Part shown: piece by piece, positions 1 to 12,995 of the stretch
Layout of the letters: each line of letters opens with the position of its first letter
Position numbering within the stretch: position 1 is the stretch's first letter
Assembly: GCA_017562135.1 (NCBI GenBank)
Contig: QEYB01000448.1
Coordinates: forward strand, 1,054,001-1,118,000
DNA length: 64,000 nt
Reading direction: 5' to 3'
Source of the DNA: Dipylidium caninum
Taxonomy: Eukaryota; Platyhelminthes; Cestoda; Cyclophyllidea; Dipylidiidae
The notes under the pieces: model-generated
What the model saw: only the letters and a program-made list of their open reading frames with translations
What the model was told of the DNA's origin: nothing
Database searches by the model: none
Made by a program: the position numbers and the translations under genes

Positions 1-766
1 ATCGGTCCTCGAATGCCCTAGTACGCACGCATCACAACAAATCTGCTTTAGAAGTGGAAGGGCCACGTTCTCAGGGTTCAAAATATGCTCAATTCTTAAC
101 GACTTTGCACACTTTTGTCCACTTTTCATCTCCAGTTGCCATCATCCCGTTCAAAAATGACTCGATTTCATTCCGAGCAGGCAGAGATGTGCATACGACG
201 ACTCGAGCCTCGACATTCTGCTGAATTCGTTCATGTGGCACCCATCTCGAACATTTCCACACCATTCAGCCTTCCCGAATATGTACTGAAATGGTTTGCT
301 AAGCTTAACCAAGTCTTTCTGCAATCTGCGATGTTGTGAGATGAGGACCTTTTTCCAACACGGTCTGAACAACACCGTCGTCAATGGAAGACGGTAGCCT
401 TGAAGGCGCCTTATCTGAAAGATCCACACCACTTCTTTTAAATTTTTCAGACCATTTTCTGTAAGTCCTATCAGAAATTGTACCTTCACTTTGGCACTCT
501 CAATAGCTTCTGTAGCATTTTCGTCTTGTTGAATTTCGTTTGAATTACAGTGGCCCAAATGAAATTCATCAGAAGCCACGGCTTCACCATTGCTCTACAC
601 TTAAGATTAACGTGAATAAACTTTGTTTTGATTAATATGTTGCATTATTATGTATAAATTAAGGGATAAAAATAGAGAGCCGTAGACACGCCAAATGAAT
701 ATGTGGAGCGTGTCGAGACATGCTGTCACAGAAACGGGCAGATCCTTCCGGTAGACCTTATATTTC
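1..766 (-). pseudogene. Mariner transposase fossil M1 (N-terminal half)
   Basis: Reading leftwards on the minus strand from about 766, the translation resembles the N-terminal part of a mariner transposase: a FHLGH helix region near 560-575, then a stretch matching the VPHE linker near 215-240, and a degenerate copy of the region before the catalytic TGDEKW block. Frameshifts and stops split it and the window edge cuts it. The right end carries the family's terminal motif (ttccggtagacc, about 753-764), also seen at the ends of M2, M4 and M5. Positions 115-375 are nearly identical to 18,757-19,033 in M4, while 1-114 are more diverged. It is non-functional. Confidence 0.8.
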
Positions 767-3700
767 TCTGGCACATGTCACCTTCGAATTAAATCCTCGT
801 CTGTGACAAAATATTTATGCATTAATCGCAATTATTTTGAACTTAAACGCAGACTTCCTGACATAACAATAATGCAAGCAAAGGTGATTTCTGAAGAATA
901 GGTGTAATATTTAAATTTGATAAAAACCCCCAAGGCTAGGGAGAGGGAGATCAACCTTGTGGGATTCATAGCCTCCGGCAAGTGGGAAAGGAGGAATTGG
1001 AACCAAGTGGTCGAGAGTCTAACCAATGGTGAAATGCGATTGCTTGGGTAGAAACGGCGGCATTCGCTTCCCACATCACCCGCTAAATCGTGGCCTCTTC
1101 ACCTCTCGTCGGGGCGCCATCCCACATCGACGGTCCGGTCTCAGAGCTAATGAATTTTACTTCCACTTCTTCAATCTCATCCCCTTTTGTTGGCGATTGT
1201 CCGTGCAGTGGGTCACCAGCTGTGGTTATCGTCAACATGCTGGTTTTCGTTCACTCCAGCCGGGCTGAGCGAGATTGGGTGGGGTTAGCGTGGATGTGAA
1301 ATTAAACTTTCGAGGAAGACGGGCGAGGCGCTAATGGCCAAACATCATTTTTACGGATATAACAATTTCACCTTAAAAAGGGACCATTTGTAATCATGAA
1401 TGCTTGTGATGTGGTCTCAGCACTAGGCATCGCATCGCGTGAGTTGAGAAGATATAACTTCAGAGAAATAAATGAGTTTCTTAGCATCTCTCCACCATTT
1501 AATGCCCGATTTCCCACAAAATAATTCCCTTTTGGATGCGAAATTAGTTTTCTATAGAAGTGCTGCCAAAAGTATTTGGAGAGCAGAGCCCATTCAAATC
1601 TTAGAAATCAAAAACTCCTTCTGAATCTGTGCCGTTCTACCCTTCCCGCCTCCTCCGTCCCCTTCCACATTACAGCACATCAGTGCGCTAAACTAGGTGA
1701 CATGAGGAACTGCTGACCGCGACTTTCCCGAAACACCCTTCAAATAATCTTTTATATCACCATTTTGCTCGGGAATGGGCAGTTACTGCTTTACTTTTAC
1801 TTCTCTGCACTTCGTGTGCTTTAAAAAGGGAGGTCGCCCTGTGGAGCAACAACGAAAGCGATGTTAGGAGCGTTGCAGATTTTGTCGACTGGCTGTCGCA
1901 CCACATAAACCCGTGGCCCTTGAAAGACCTTGTCTTTGCAGTGGCTGGTCGTTGCCTACACCATTTCGTGATGATTTCCGCTGTGGTGGATGTCCACAAT
2001 GTTGCTCCGCGACGAGTAAGTCCACACGCCCTGTCGTTCGCCTTTGGCTGTCCCCCCGACTATGCTCCAGCCGCAATCCTTCCTTGCAACTAGGATGTAA
2101 TTTACAAGTCCTGATTTATCCCTTTCCTGTGCCTTCTACTCTCTTTCCATAACAATTGCATTAGACACGGTATCCTTGTCCACTTCAAATAGCCTCATGG
2201 AATGCCAAAGATAAGAAAAAGAGAAAAAAATTATTTCTCCGAGCGCAGTTATGACATACGGCGGGCAATAACAAATGCGGCTTATTCGTGTTATCGCCCC
2301 TCTTTTCCCCCCGATGGTTCCCTCCACTCAACCATTAATGATCTCATGGTCCTCCGTATCTCAGACGGGAATATAAACGGCCTCGGGGGAGGGGGCAGGG
2401 AGGGGGGCAGGGGAGGGGAGTTGGTGGGCGGCTGGAGGACAAAAAGCCTACACTGTTGGCCTGACTCGAGGAGCTTTTCGGCCATGCATGCCGAAAACAT
2501 AACGGTTGACAGGCTGCTGGTAATATAACTCTGTTATACCCCTGCATTTGCATTTTAAATCGATGTTGCAGTCTCGAAAAAGAGGTCCCTCTCAAGCAGG
2601 TAGATAAAAATTTTGGGCGTCATGTAGTTAGCTGCTGAACAAGCAATTTGGATGGGCGAGCCAGGACGAGCGAAAAGTGCGGTCCGGGTCTCATTCCTCG
2701 CACATTCCTCTCCCGGAAGCATATTCGGCGAGAAGGGTAGTCGCATCTAGGAAACCAGCTAATGGCCACTTACCGTGAACTTCCAAGACGCGGCAAAGGC
2801 TTCATTTCCCTCGGGCCAGGAATTCGACAAAAAGTGGCAGTCTTGACGAGAACTTCACACATAAGAGGTGTAAAAGATACGGTCACATATTAAGGGACAA
2901 TAAAGTGCAAAATTGATTGCTTGTTTTCCCAGTTAGACAGAAATAGAGAGGCCTTCATGGTCACTGTCAGAGTATTTTTTCGTTGAAAAAGTGAGTACGT
3001 CCTCCCTAGATTAATTAATTTGGCCTTTGCTACTGGTTAGTACTTTAGGCAAAATTGCACACTTCTCAGCACTTTCGTTTACCATTTAACTAGGGAGCAG
3101 GAAGATCTGGAACTTGGGATATATAAACCAGTCCATTGTTGGATGTCGGTGCTCATCAAATGGAAGAAGACATGATGATTGGCGGCCTTGATGGCGTGAA
3201 TGAAGCGGATAGAAATCGAGGGCTTTTGTGCTAGGCTTTATCTTCACACAGACAGGGTTGAAGGTGATGATGAATGTCAACCTTGACACTTTCGAATAAA
3301 ACTGAGCGATTCTCCCAACTCAAATACAGCCCTTTTTGAAAATTAAAGGTCTCCTTCCCTAGACGGTCTTGACTCAATCGTTTGACTCAGATGCAACAAG
3401 AGTACTCCCCTGGAATCCTAAATTCTCAAATCTTCAAATAGTCGTGGTGGAGAAGAACAGCCATCAAGGATTCCCCAAAGCACAGCTCACATAAATCTGT
3501 AGGATGGACATTGGCTGTGGAGAGAGGAAAGCGCTGGCTCTGTGGAAATACTCAAGAAGAGGAGCCTCGGAGACATGGCTGAACAAAGAAGAGCATAGTA
3601 GACCTGACTTTCTGGTCAAAGTGTACAACGGACGGAGAAAACGTCTCTCCGACCAGTTTGCACTCCACCAATATGTTCTTTTATTCATTAGTCCGCCTTC

Positions 3701-4074
3701 CTCCGCCTGACGGGTTGACTACGAGTGCTAAACCGAATAAATTCTCACTTGGAAAGCAGAATTTAACCTGTCTGGAAATGTGCTATAGTTTTTCATTGCT
3801 CTTCCACGTTGAACATCTGGTTCTCCATAATTCCCGTTGAGCATATTCGGCTTTTATTGTTGGCCCTCAAAAGTTCACACAGTTTGCGCCATTATTGTCC
3901 ACTCTCCTCTTATGCCGAACGGCCCCAGCTCTGGAGATGGAATACAAAGATGTTTCGTCTAACACCGTCCAAAGGGTTAAAACTAAAGGAAAATGAGACA
4001 AACGAGTTATAATTTAAGATGGGAAGTGGAGTGCAGTACCCGTTCCAGGTAATACTGGTTACAAAATTAGATAT
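767..4074. other. Gene-free stretch
   Basis: I see no supportable gene. Open frames are short, overlap on both strands and have no paired splice signals. The only compositional oddity is a G-rich run at about 2,386-2,425, on the plus strand. Confidence 0.5.
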
Positions 4075-5305
4075 AAGGTCCACCGGATAGATTTGTTAGT
4101 TTCAATTATAACAATTCTGGACACGTTTCACACGTTTACTTGGCGCATGTTCGGCCCTCTATTTCCATCGCTTTGCTTATGCGTTCTGACGTAGCAAATT
4201 AACCAAAATAAAGCTAATTGCAGTTAGTCACAAGTGTGAAACGGTAGTGGCTACTGATTAAGTTCATTTAAGTCACTGCAATTCATCCGAATTTCAACAA
4301 GACGCAAGTGCTACAGAAGCATTAGAAATTTGTTAAAAGTGTCTGGGTGAAGGCACAGCTTCTAATGGGTCATGCGACAGATGCTCCGAATGATTTGAAG
4401 GCAGTGGTGGACACTTTCTGATAAGTCACCTTCTGCTCTACCATCTTCCATCGACGACCATGTTGTTCACACCATGTTGGAACACGATCCTCTTCTGACA
4501 ACATCGCAGGTAGCAGAAAGACTTGGTTAAGCTCAGCAAACCATTTCGGAGCATATGCGGAAGGGCTGAATGGTGTGGAGATGTTCGAGATGGCTGCCAC
4601 ATGAACGAACTCAGCAGAATGCTGAGGCTCCAGTCGTGGTATGCAGAGCTCTGCTTGCTCGGAGTGAAATCGAGTCATTCTTGAGGGGGATGATGGCAAC
4701 TGGCGACGAAAAGTGGACTACCTACGGAAAAGTCTCACCGATGGGAGCATATTTGTGAACCCGGAGAACGTCACTCTTCCACCCATGATTGAGAAAAATT
4801 TGCCGTGTGTACGTGGTGGGACATTGGAGGACCGATGCATTATGAGCCGCTTAAACCGAACGAAAAGCTCGCTTTGGAGAAGTGTTTCCCAACAAGTGGA
4901 CAAATGAAAGGCGGAAGTGTAAGAAGAGAGATCGACGATGTTCAAGAGGAGGTAATGGCGCCTTACTGCATGGTGCGGATGCCTGGCTACGCGCTGCTTT
5001 GGGAACTCGTCAACAACTTGTCGAATTAGGATGGGAAACTCTGTTGCATTCCTCATATTCGCCCAGACTCACTACCTTCCTCCGACCATTTTTTTGGTCT
5101 TTGCAGCATTTATTGAGATACAATGAATTCAAAAATGATGAGGTTATTAAACAAGCACTGGTTCACTTTTTCGAAGTGGGATACACACTTGTGCCCTCAA
5201 GCTGGCGCGAAGTCGTTAATTATAAGAGCAATTATATTGTATAATATAGTTGTATTCTTTTGTTTCATTCAAAAGCAGACATGACTTTCCAGTAGAGCTG
5301 ACATA
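4075..5305 (+). pseudogene. Mariner transposase fossil M2 (nearly full length)
   Basis: This is the most complete copy of the main mariner family here. In order it shows the HTH-side N-terminus (from about 4,265), a LPHE linker (about 4,595), the first catalytic block MATGDEKWTTYGK (about 4,692-4,732), the second block WWDIG with an MHYE strand (about 4,811-4,845), and a C-terminal part reading GWETLLHSSYSPRL, SLQHLL and SWREVV (5,030-5,240). Mariner enzymes use a DD34D triad. The third aspartate region, normally SPDLAPSD, reads SPRLTTFLRP here, so the residue is lost. Several frame changes separate the parts. The ends carry matching motifs (ggtccaccgga near 4,078; ctttccagtaga near 5,284). 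It is a dead element. Confidence 0.88.
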
Positions 5306-8300
5306 CCACCTTGTTCACACCCATTTTCTCCCTCTACATTAAAATCGGTTCGTTCGAGAAAACATTAACGATGACGTTTTGCTAGTTTCACTGGGCGACA
5401 TTTGCAAAGGAGGCGAAGGTCCGTAAGGTCAATGGCTCTACTGCTAGAGTCAATCAGCATTGAGAGGCGTCAAGTCGAATGGACTTGCGGTGTACGACCC
5501 AACTCCGTCGAGGAAGAGGACAACCAGTTGGGCACAAAAGCGAGAGATTGAGTTGCAGGAGAAAGGGGACCACGACTGCCGACGAATGCATAAAATAGTG
5601 AAAAAGCCCTCCGTCTCGCAGACCGTGAGACAAGAGGAAAGTAATGTGTATTCTTTGCAAAAAGATTCTTCATTATGTCAGTAAGGAAAGGGTCGCCGAG
5701 AAAAAAAAGGAAGAGAAGTGCACGAAGGTAGAAATGCGTTATAGAACGAAGTGATGTCAGTTGAGAGGAGTAAATATACTGCGATGCAATGAGAGGGAGA
5801 TGTAAAAGGGGATATGGCATGCCAATCGCCGGTTGTCACTCGCAGCTTTACCAAATCCTCTGTCAGTCACGGCCCCTCCGGCGAGGACGACGTCTCAAGG
5901 TTTGTGCGTCTCCGTCTTCGCCCCCTCCAAAGACACTGAAATGCAAAAAAATGGAGCTGTTTGGCTTCCGTCCCTGCTTTCCCAATACAACTTTATCGTC
6001 CCAGGATGCCCCCGGGAAATCGCCTTCCCTGTGTCGCCGACGAGGCGTTGCTCTGGTGAGGAGCCGTAGCTGGTGGGCAGGACCTCCTCACTGCAGTCTC
6101 CATCGCACCTCCATGACTGTCGTCAATTGATGCGATCTCCTGAAGTCAGTGGAACACTGCGCAAACTCTGTGCAGTGGAAATGGCCACCATATCTCACTC
6201 GGGCGTTCTCGTCCGATTGTCTGAAGACTAGGCCGCCAGACGGCACAATTCACGAAGTCAGGGACTAGTATGTTGGTTATGGAGAGAATCCTGCTGAAAG
6301 CACTCGTAGTGCCTCGGCAATTGGCGAGATGAGGCCCGTTGTCCCTCCTCTCCCAGCGGTGTGCAGGCCTTCTAAGTGGACTCACAAAATCCCTTCTTCC
6401 GCCAGTAACAAGCGTAAGTGCCCGGTGTTAGCAATAAAGCCATAAAAGGGGGTATTTTTATATAATTAATGACGGAGGATTTGTTTGTCGAGATGCAATC
6501 TTTAGAGTTTGGGAGCAGAGGGCTCTTAATGTGTACATTAGGCGTTGAGTCGGGCCTACTGATGTCATAATGAGCCGCAACCATGTCGACGGTCCGAAGA
6601 AGACGTGCAAGTAGTCCACGGTGGCTGCAGACGTTTCAGCAGACCAATGCGAGACAGACGATGTTGTGGCGTGAGTTGCCGTCTCCGAAGAGTGTGAGCG
6701 GGGTGTCGGGTTCGGTCACCGTGTCAGGAGGCATTGTCATACGAGATGGAGATGACTGGGGCGGTGGTGGGGAGCGAGGAAAGAGGCAAGGTCGAATGCC
6801 CTAATATGCGATGGGGATGTCCGTGGTGAATGGTCTTTACAGAGAGGCATGAGCGCTCGCTTAGGTGTTGGATCGAATGATTGTCTGGACGGTGAGGTCA
6901 ATGTGTCAAAGCAGAAGAAGAATGGATAGGAAATCGCAAGTTAAAGGCATTCCTCCAATGCTTTCACAGTTATAAGGGCATGAGAGTTGAGCGAAAGTGT
7001 GTCTGTAAACTGGCATCCAGCGCAGAAGGCATACCGAGTGTTTGCGCCACTTCGAGAAACCGGCCTCACACCCTGTTGCCTACCTCGCGCCCCACCGCAA
7101 TTCCGTGACGTGACGGAGTTCAGCATTGAACCACGATGGCCGTGGTGACTGGGCGATGGAGATGGAGGTGCAGGAACAACGAGACAGCTCAGCTATGCTC
7201 TGGCTCCACCTCTTCCGTTGTCCCTCCACTCCTGCCTTTCTTCCATCTTCTCTTTCTCTCACCAACTCCCTCACACAGTCCACAGCGCACGTTGCCCAAC
7301 GCGCTGTGGATGGGGAGAAGAGGTGAGTGTAATTAACACTCTGTCGACGACGTGGCCTCTTTATTTAAGAATGTGACCCGCAAGCGACGGGGAAGAGGAT
7401 CAACGGGAGAACAAAGAGGTCGACGGTTTGCCGCATCCGTCCTTTCTGACCTGAGGCGGACGATCACGTCTCTGGAGTAGGAATTCACCCTCATGGTTGA
7501 GCCTTCCGGAGGAGAAGCAGGCACCGACTGCGATTGGGGACCTAGCGGAGGCCCTCTTCTGTCTCCCAGTTTCAGCGCGTGTTTCGTAGAGGCAGAGAGA
7601 GAGACCCAGGACGACGTGCTCGCTCAGGCGAGGCAGAGACTGGCCGAGGGGTGAAGAGCGCGTCGCGGCCAGACGACTGCTGACTCACGTGTGTGCCGAA
7701 ATTGCTTAGGTGGACGTTTTGGGGAGAAAATCTAATCAGGTCGCGCGAGGAAACTGAAGTCTGACGTGTCCATCCCCCTACCCATCTCCCTCTCTGTGTC
7801 CTGCAAATTCCATTTCCATCCTGCTTTCCATGCAAATTTTGCGACTTTCCTTAGGGTCAAGTGAATCTCTCCTTTCGACAGTAGGACATATCCGTTTTTA
7901 TACAACCTCATTTAATTACATTAGTATTTACCGTAATTCTTTATTTTCTCGAAAAACTATCTTCCACTGCCTACTCTTCACGATGACAACTTAAACTTAA
8001 CCAATTTTCTAGCTCACGAAGTCACGTTTCTTATTCGTATTTTCGTTACAGAGAGAATTTTCGCGGTTATCTTTCTTTTGCTCGTTTTTTTGCTTTTTAC
8101 ACTCATTAAATGGAAGTGGAGATTGCATATTTTGCTTTTTCCTAGCCTCAAAGGTTTTAATAAATCTTATGTGGAATTGAGGAAGAATTCTAACCGAGTG
8201 CGATTTGACTCAGTCGTCGAATGTGGCTTTACTCAAAGGTGGCTGTGACAGAGTGTAGAAAATAACTATCTGATGCCGAAAAATGCCACTAAGTACGCAG

Positions 8301-10234
8301 GTAGAAGTTCTTACCCTCATCCTCTGACAGCTTGGACGAAGACCCCTTAAATTTTATCATCCGCAATTAACTGCACCCAGAGTACACTTTTCCCACTCAC
8401 TAGAGCATGCCCTCGAAGCAGGCAGTCGCCTTACCAAGGGGGAAAGGCATTTTCTTCCTCTATTCTTGAGCGGTTTGGGGCAAATTCCCTCAGACAAGTC
8501 ATGAGTCCCTTCAAAGGTTTCGGGAGATTTATTGAAGAGCAGTGGAGAAAAATGGTTGTCACTGGTTGTACACCGAGCTCATTCATCCACAGCTATTTGC
8601 AACCGACAATGGCTAATTATGAGACGAAATTTAATGAAAGTGGGGAAATAATTTCCTCCTCTGACCTTATTCAGCACCTCCTTCGACTAAGTAGAGACCC
8701 AGAAAGTGGAGCGGATGTTAGTGGTAAAAACCTTTCGAAAAAAAACTCTCCACCACCTGGAAATGTTTTGGTTTTCCGTAAAAAGTTGACCAAATATTGC
8801 GCCTCTTGCCAGGCATGAGAGAACACGATGTGCGCTCACTCATGCGCCTCTAATGCTCGTCCGCCGTGCCTGCGAAAGTCGACTCAACACGCAGTCTGTA
8901 GGTGTTTCAATGGCCGAGTCGAGATCGCAGAGGAAGTCGAGGAGTTTCGGAGCAAAATGACCCGAAAATGAAGAGTTTCCGCGGAATGGACAACTCGTAG
9001 GGCTACCCGGGAATCCGGCATCTCACACTACTGAGTGTGAAACACTCAGTGATGCATTCTCATGCATTTTGAGCTGAATTTTTAAGTTCGGGAAGGTTAA
9101 TCTTGATGGCAAGTTAATAAATGCTAAGTTAATATTATCAGAAATTCCAACCAGGAAAGTTTATCGCACTGTTTTTCCTCTCAGTCAAAATTACTGTCAA
9201 AGCACGTGGGGACTAGTCTCCAACTTAAAGCAGCGTTAGACTTTGGAGGAAAACACGGAGCTGAGTACACAAGGGAGGAGTTGGTGACAGTTTGCCGACG
9301 AAGAACATGGCCTCTCATTCCTTCCTTGTTAACGAGGATAAACACTGCAACGGCAGGCGAGGACGAAGACGATTAGTAAATAAATTCTCTCTAATGAGTA
9401 GGCTGAAATGGTGCATGGTGAAGAGGACGAGGTGCTTCCTTCTGTGTGCCTTTGCCGAGTTCTGCATCAACGACCATGGGGTGATTTGGGTGAAGCGCAG
9501 TCCTCGACCGCTCTGCCTAATGCACGACCTAGTCGTTGAGGAATCAACTGGTCTGGTGTTCTGGACCATGCACAGTCTGATGGAGTCTGAGTTGAGTTTT
9601 ATAAACCACTTCATTATGGTCGGATGTCCCGAGGGCACAAGAGGCGGGGAGAGGCTTTAGGCTTTATGAGGCTAAAGTTGGGATCAAACGGTTTGCACGA
9701 AATTCGCCTGAAGGTACAAATGAAATTGCGGGGAAGGAAGCTGCATTTCCCCTCATACGCCAACGATTATCAGTACGGATTTCGCCTCGTCCGTGAAATA
9801 AAGTATATGAGTGGACAAAATATGACAAGAAATTATTTATCAAGCGACAGGCTAACGTCCGATTAACAGGTGTCTGAAGAAGCAAATGAAACGATGTTGG
9901 ATGCATTTCCCCCGAACTTCCGAGTCACTTCCTTCTTTGTGTATCAAAAGCCACAGAGGCTACGCAATATCCCAAAGAGAGACGATTTCCCCTCGGACGT
10001 CCTGACGACCTCACCTTCTCCTTTCAGCCGCCTTCATAACGAGGTGGGTGTAGTGGAAACCTTAAAAAATGGGTGCAGTGCATCCAACCCCAGCAGGAAC
10101 AGGTAGCTACGACAAACGTGACAATCCTTGGCTGAAGGTTTTCGACCCACAACACCAAATAACCGCACAACCATTGATAGATTATAAAGATGCAGCTCAG
10201 AGTAAAGACGGCAGTCATAAGTGTCCCGAATCTA
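5306..10234. other. Gene-free stretch
   Basis: I find no gene with convincing frame, splice signals or family resemblance. An open frame at 8,501-8,818 (105 codons, plus strand) and overlapping frames on both strands at 9,292-9,660 exist, but composition and context do not mark them as real. Confidence 0.45.
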
Positions 10235-11360
10235 CAAACTCATTTGCCCACACTGAGACGACAAAGACAGTTGAACGAAGAGGGCGTTCAACATCACGTC
10301 ACCCATAACAGCGAGGACGAAATGCTGTCTTTCCGTCAATCGCGTCATTCTTGCCCACGGACGGTCCTCACTTCAGTCGCACGTCCAGCAGACGGGAGAA
10401 CGGCCACACAGGCAGCGTCAAGCCGTCTTCTCGGCGCTCTCACGGCGTCAGACTCATTTGCCTACACTGAGAGGAAAGGAAGGGGTAATGAATTGTGGGC
10501 TCGGAACCACGTCTCCTTCAATAGCCGAGTGGAAATGGCTGTGTCTACTCCAGTCTGCACAGCGTCCTCGCCTCGGACCTCAACTCCTTCCGGCCGACGC
10601 CATGACAGGTCGTACTCCGTTTCGACATCACCGTCCATGTGGCTCAGTGGGAGGAAGAACCGTCTACTGGGACGTTACGAGTGGATGAAGCGTTTGTAAC
10701 TCTTTTGCCAGGTTTCTCACTTCGTTTGAAGACGCCTCCTCAGCATGATGAGCATTAATGTGAGGTAGATGTGCATGAATCTCACTTCATCTAATTCCAC
10801 CTGATCCTGCCTTCCCGTGCCGCCCCGACCAGACTCGACCCGCCCGTCTCTTCTCGTCTCGTCTCGTCTCGTCTCGTCTCGTCCCTTCCTTCTTCTTTGA
10901 CTAGTCAGTTCCATTTAAGGGGAGCAGCAAGGGGCAAAGGAAGAGGGAAAAGTGGAAAGGGAGCCGTTATGCTTGGTATCCGAAACGTGAAGCCAATGAG
11001 CAGGGAGTGTGAAAGGCTGCTGAAAAAGTTGTTGCTGCTACGACACGTGAGAGTGGATTCCCGAGCTGCTCCGTCTAAAAAGGTTTTCCCTTGTATGGGA
11101 GGACTTTGGGGAAGTCGCTCCATGACTGAGGCCAGAAAGTCTGCGCTTTTGCTGTGGCCGCAGCTTCCTTGCATGTCCCCGTGCTGGGAAGGTTCGAGAA
11201 GATTGCAAAATGGACGAGATTGCCTTCATTAGTTGACACCACCGAGCAAGAACTCTTGTGTCACAAATATTAGGATTCTACTTACCTACCTGGTCGGTTG
11301 GCATGCGATAGGATGCCCATCGTCGGAGTCTTTCTACACCCCATTTGTGGCAAGAATAAA
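10235..11360. repeat. Dispersed 1.1-kb repeat R1, copy 1
   Basis: A unit of about 1.12 kb recurs at 22,025-23,150 and 55,178-56,310. The last two lie inside the large X duplication, so this copy is the independent one. All copies begin near tttgcccacactgagacgac, contain a partial internal repeat of that start (about 10,455), a (TCTCG)n tract and a strong minus-strand splice-donor-like site (about 11,280). Similarity ends just at an AATAAA-like sequence (about 11,353). No transposase or reverse transcriptase is visible. The long plus-strand frame through it is interrupted differently in each copy, so I do not call it coding. Confidence 0.7.
10848..10885. repeat. (TCTCG)n pentanucleotide tandem repeat
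   Basis: About six tandem copies of tctcg/ctcgt lie within R1. The same tract, in different copy number, is at about 22,640-22,672 and 55,797-55,828. Confidence 0.9.
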
Positions 11361-11732
11361 TTCCTGAGCAGCACGAGACGGGCGAGTCGTTGTGGAGAGA
11401 GGAGCGGTTCATCGACTGATGCAACAGAAGGTTTCGTTGCTGCGATGCGGGTGACATAAATCCTCGCCGGTGTTGCGCTCCGATTTACCGGACTGGCATG
11501 TAAGAGCGGATTCTTAAGTCGCTCCGCCTGAGAGTTTTTCCATTCTATGAAAGGATTGTGATAATTTTACTCGTAATTGAAAATAGGAATTCTATGGACT
11601 GTTCAAAAAATTAGTGATTTAATATTTAGTTGAACGAATTTTGTATTTTTGTGGGGCGGAGCTCGAGGTTTCAGACTGCCTACTTTTAGTTTCTCGTAAA
11701 ACAGACGAAAGATGTGAAGATAAGTAACAAAT
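11361..11732. other. Gene-free stretch between R1 and M3
   Basis: AT-rich sequence without any recognisable gene or repeat. Confidence 0.5.
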
Positions 11733-12995
11733 CGCTACCGGAGAGTTCTGTCTCTCCAGGAAATAAAAGAAATCCAAATTTTTACTTACTGCCAATAGAC
11801 TTTATCAAATAATACATTTGGTATAATTCGTAATGAATTCTTGTTAGCATGGGAGCAATTTACACATCCCATTTTTGAAAAAAATCTCATAATTTGAAGC
11901 TGAAAGGTGAATCAGTGCTGGTTTGAAGTCATCTCCATTTTTTCATTTTTTCACTTAAGTACTTTGCAAGAACAAATGCATGTAACAGTGGCAGGGTGCT
12001 AAGTCCGGAAAATATGGCGGATGCGAAAGAATTTCCTACCATAATACTGTATTTTTTATTAGTTCCCCAAAGCAGCACGTAGCCTGGCATCACCATGATG
12101 CGGCAAGGCGTCCTTCCCTCCACTTGAACATCGTCGATCTCTTTCCTTAGACTGTTGCCTTTAATTTGTCCACTTGTGAAGAACACTTCTCCGAGGTGAG
12201 CTTTTCGTTCGCTATTAGCAGCTCATAATGCATTGGCCCTCAAATGTCCCACCACGTACACACGGCAAATTTTTCTCAATCATGGGTGGAAGAGTGACGT
12301 TCTCCGGGTTCACAAATATGCTCCCATCGGTGAGACTTTTCCGTAGGTAGTCCACTTTTCGTCGCCAGTTGCCATCATCCCCCTCAAGAATGACTCGATT
12401 TCACTCCGAGCAAGCAGAGCTCTGCATACCACGACTGGAGCCTCAGCATTCTGCAGAGTTCGTTCATGTGGCAGCCATCTCGAACATCTCCACACCATTC
12501 AGCCCTTCCGCATATGCTCCGAAATGGTTTGCTGAGCTTAACCAAGTCTTTCTGCTACCTGCGATGTTGTCAGAAGAGGATCGTGTTCCAACATGGTGTG
12601 AACAACATGGTCGTCGATGGAAGATGGTAGAGCAGAAGGTGACTTATCAGAAAAGTGTCCACCACTGCCTTCAAATCATTCGGAGCATCTGTCGCATGAC
12701 CCATTAGAAGCTGTGCCTTCACCCAGACACTTTTAACAAATTTCTAATGCTTCTGTAGCACTTGCGTCTTGTTGAAATTCGGATGAATTGCAGTGACTTA
12801 AATGAACTTAATCAGTAGCCACTACCGTTTCACACTTGTGACTAACTGCAATTAGCTTTATTTTGATTAATTTGCTACGTCAGAACGCATAAGCGGAGCG
12901 ATAAGATTAGAGAGCCGAACATGCGTCAAGTAAACATGCGTAATGAGTTGAGAATTGTTGTTATGAGGAACGAACAGATCTCTGCGGCAGAACTG
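11733..12995 (-). pseudogene. Mariner transposase fossil M3
   Basis: A minus-strand relative of M2. It has the linker LPHERT, the block MATGDEKWTTYGK (about 12,368-12,328), then the region after the second catalytic block around GQIKGNSLRKEIDDVQ (about 12,175-12,120) and a short, scrambled C-terminus. The left end reads gctaccggagagttctgtct (about 11,733), matching the family terminal motif, and the right end (about 12,970-12,995) is diverged. Multiple stops and frameshifts make it inactive. From about 12,370 to 12,960 it is almost the same as the right part of M4 (19,030-19,370). Confidence 0.82.

Noticed and set aside
8501..8818. A 105-codon open frame
   Set aside because: Single exon, no homology I recognise, no flanking signals. 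Expected by chance in a window this long.
9292..9660. Long frames open on both strands
   Set aside because: They overlap in opposite directions, and neither has codon or motif evidence.
10190..10699. A 169-codon frame in repeat R1
   Set aside because: It is interrupted at different places in the other R1 copies and the composition is that of a repeat. No family resemblance.
11190..11210. A ggttcgaga motif resembling a tRNA B box in R1
   Set aside because: There is no matching A box or cloverleaf around it, so it does not support a tRNA or a tRNA-derived SINE.
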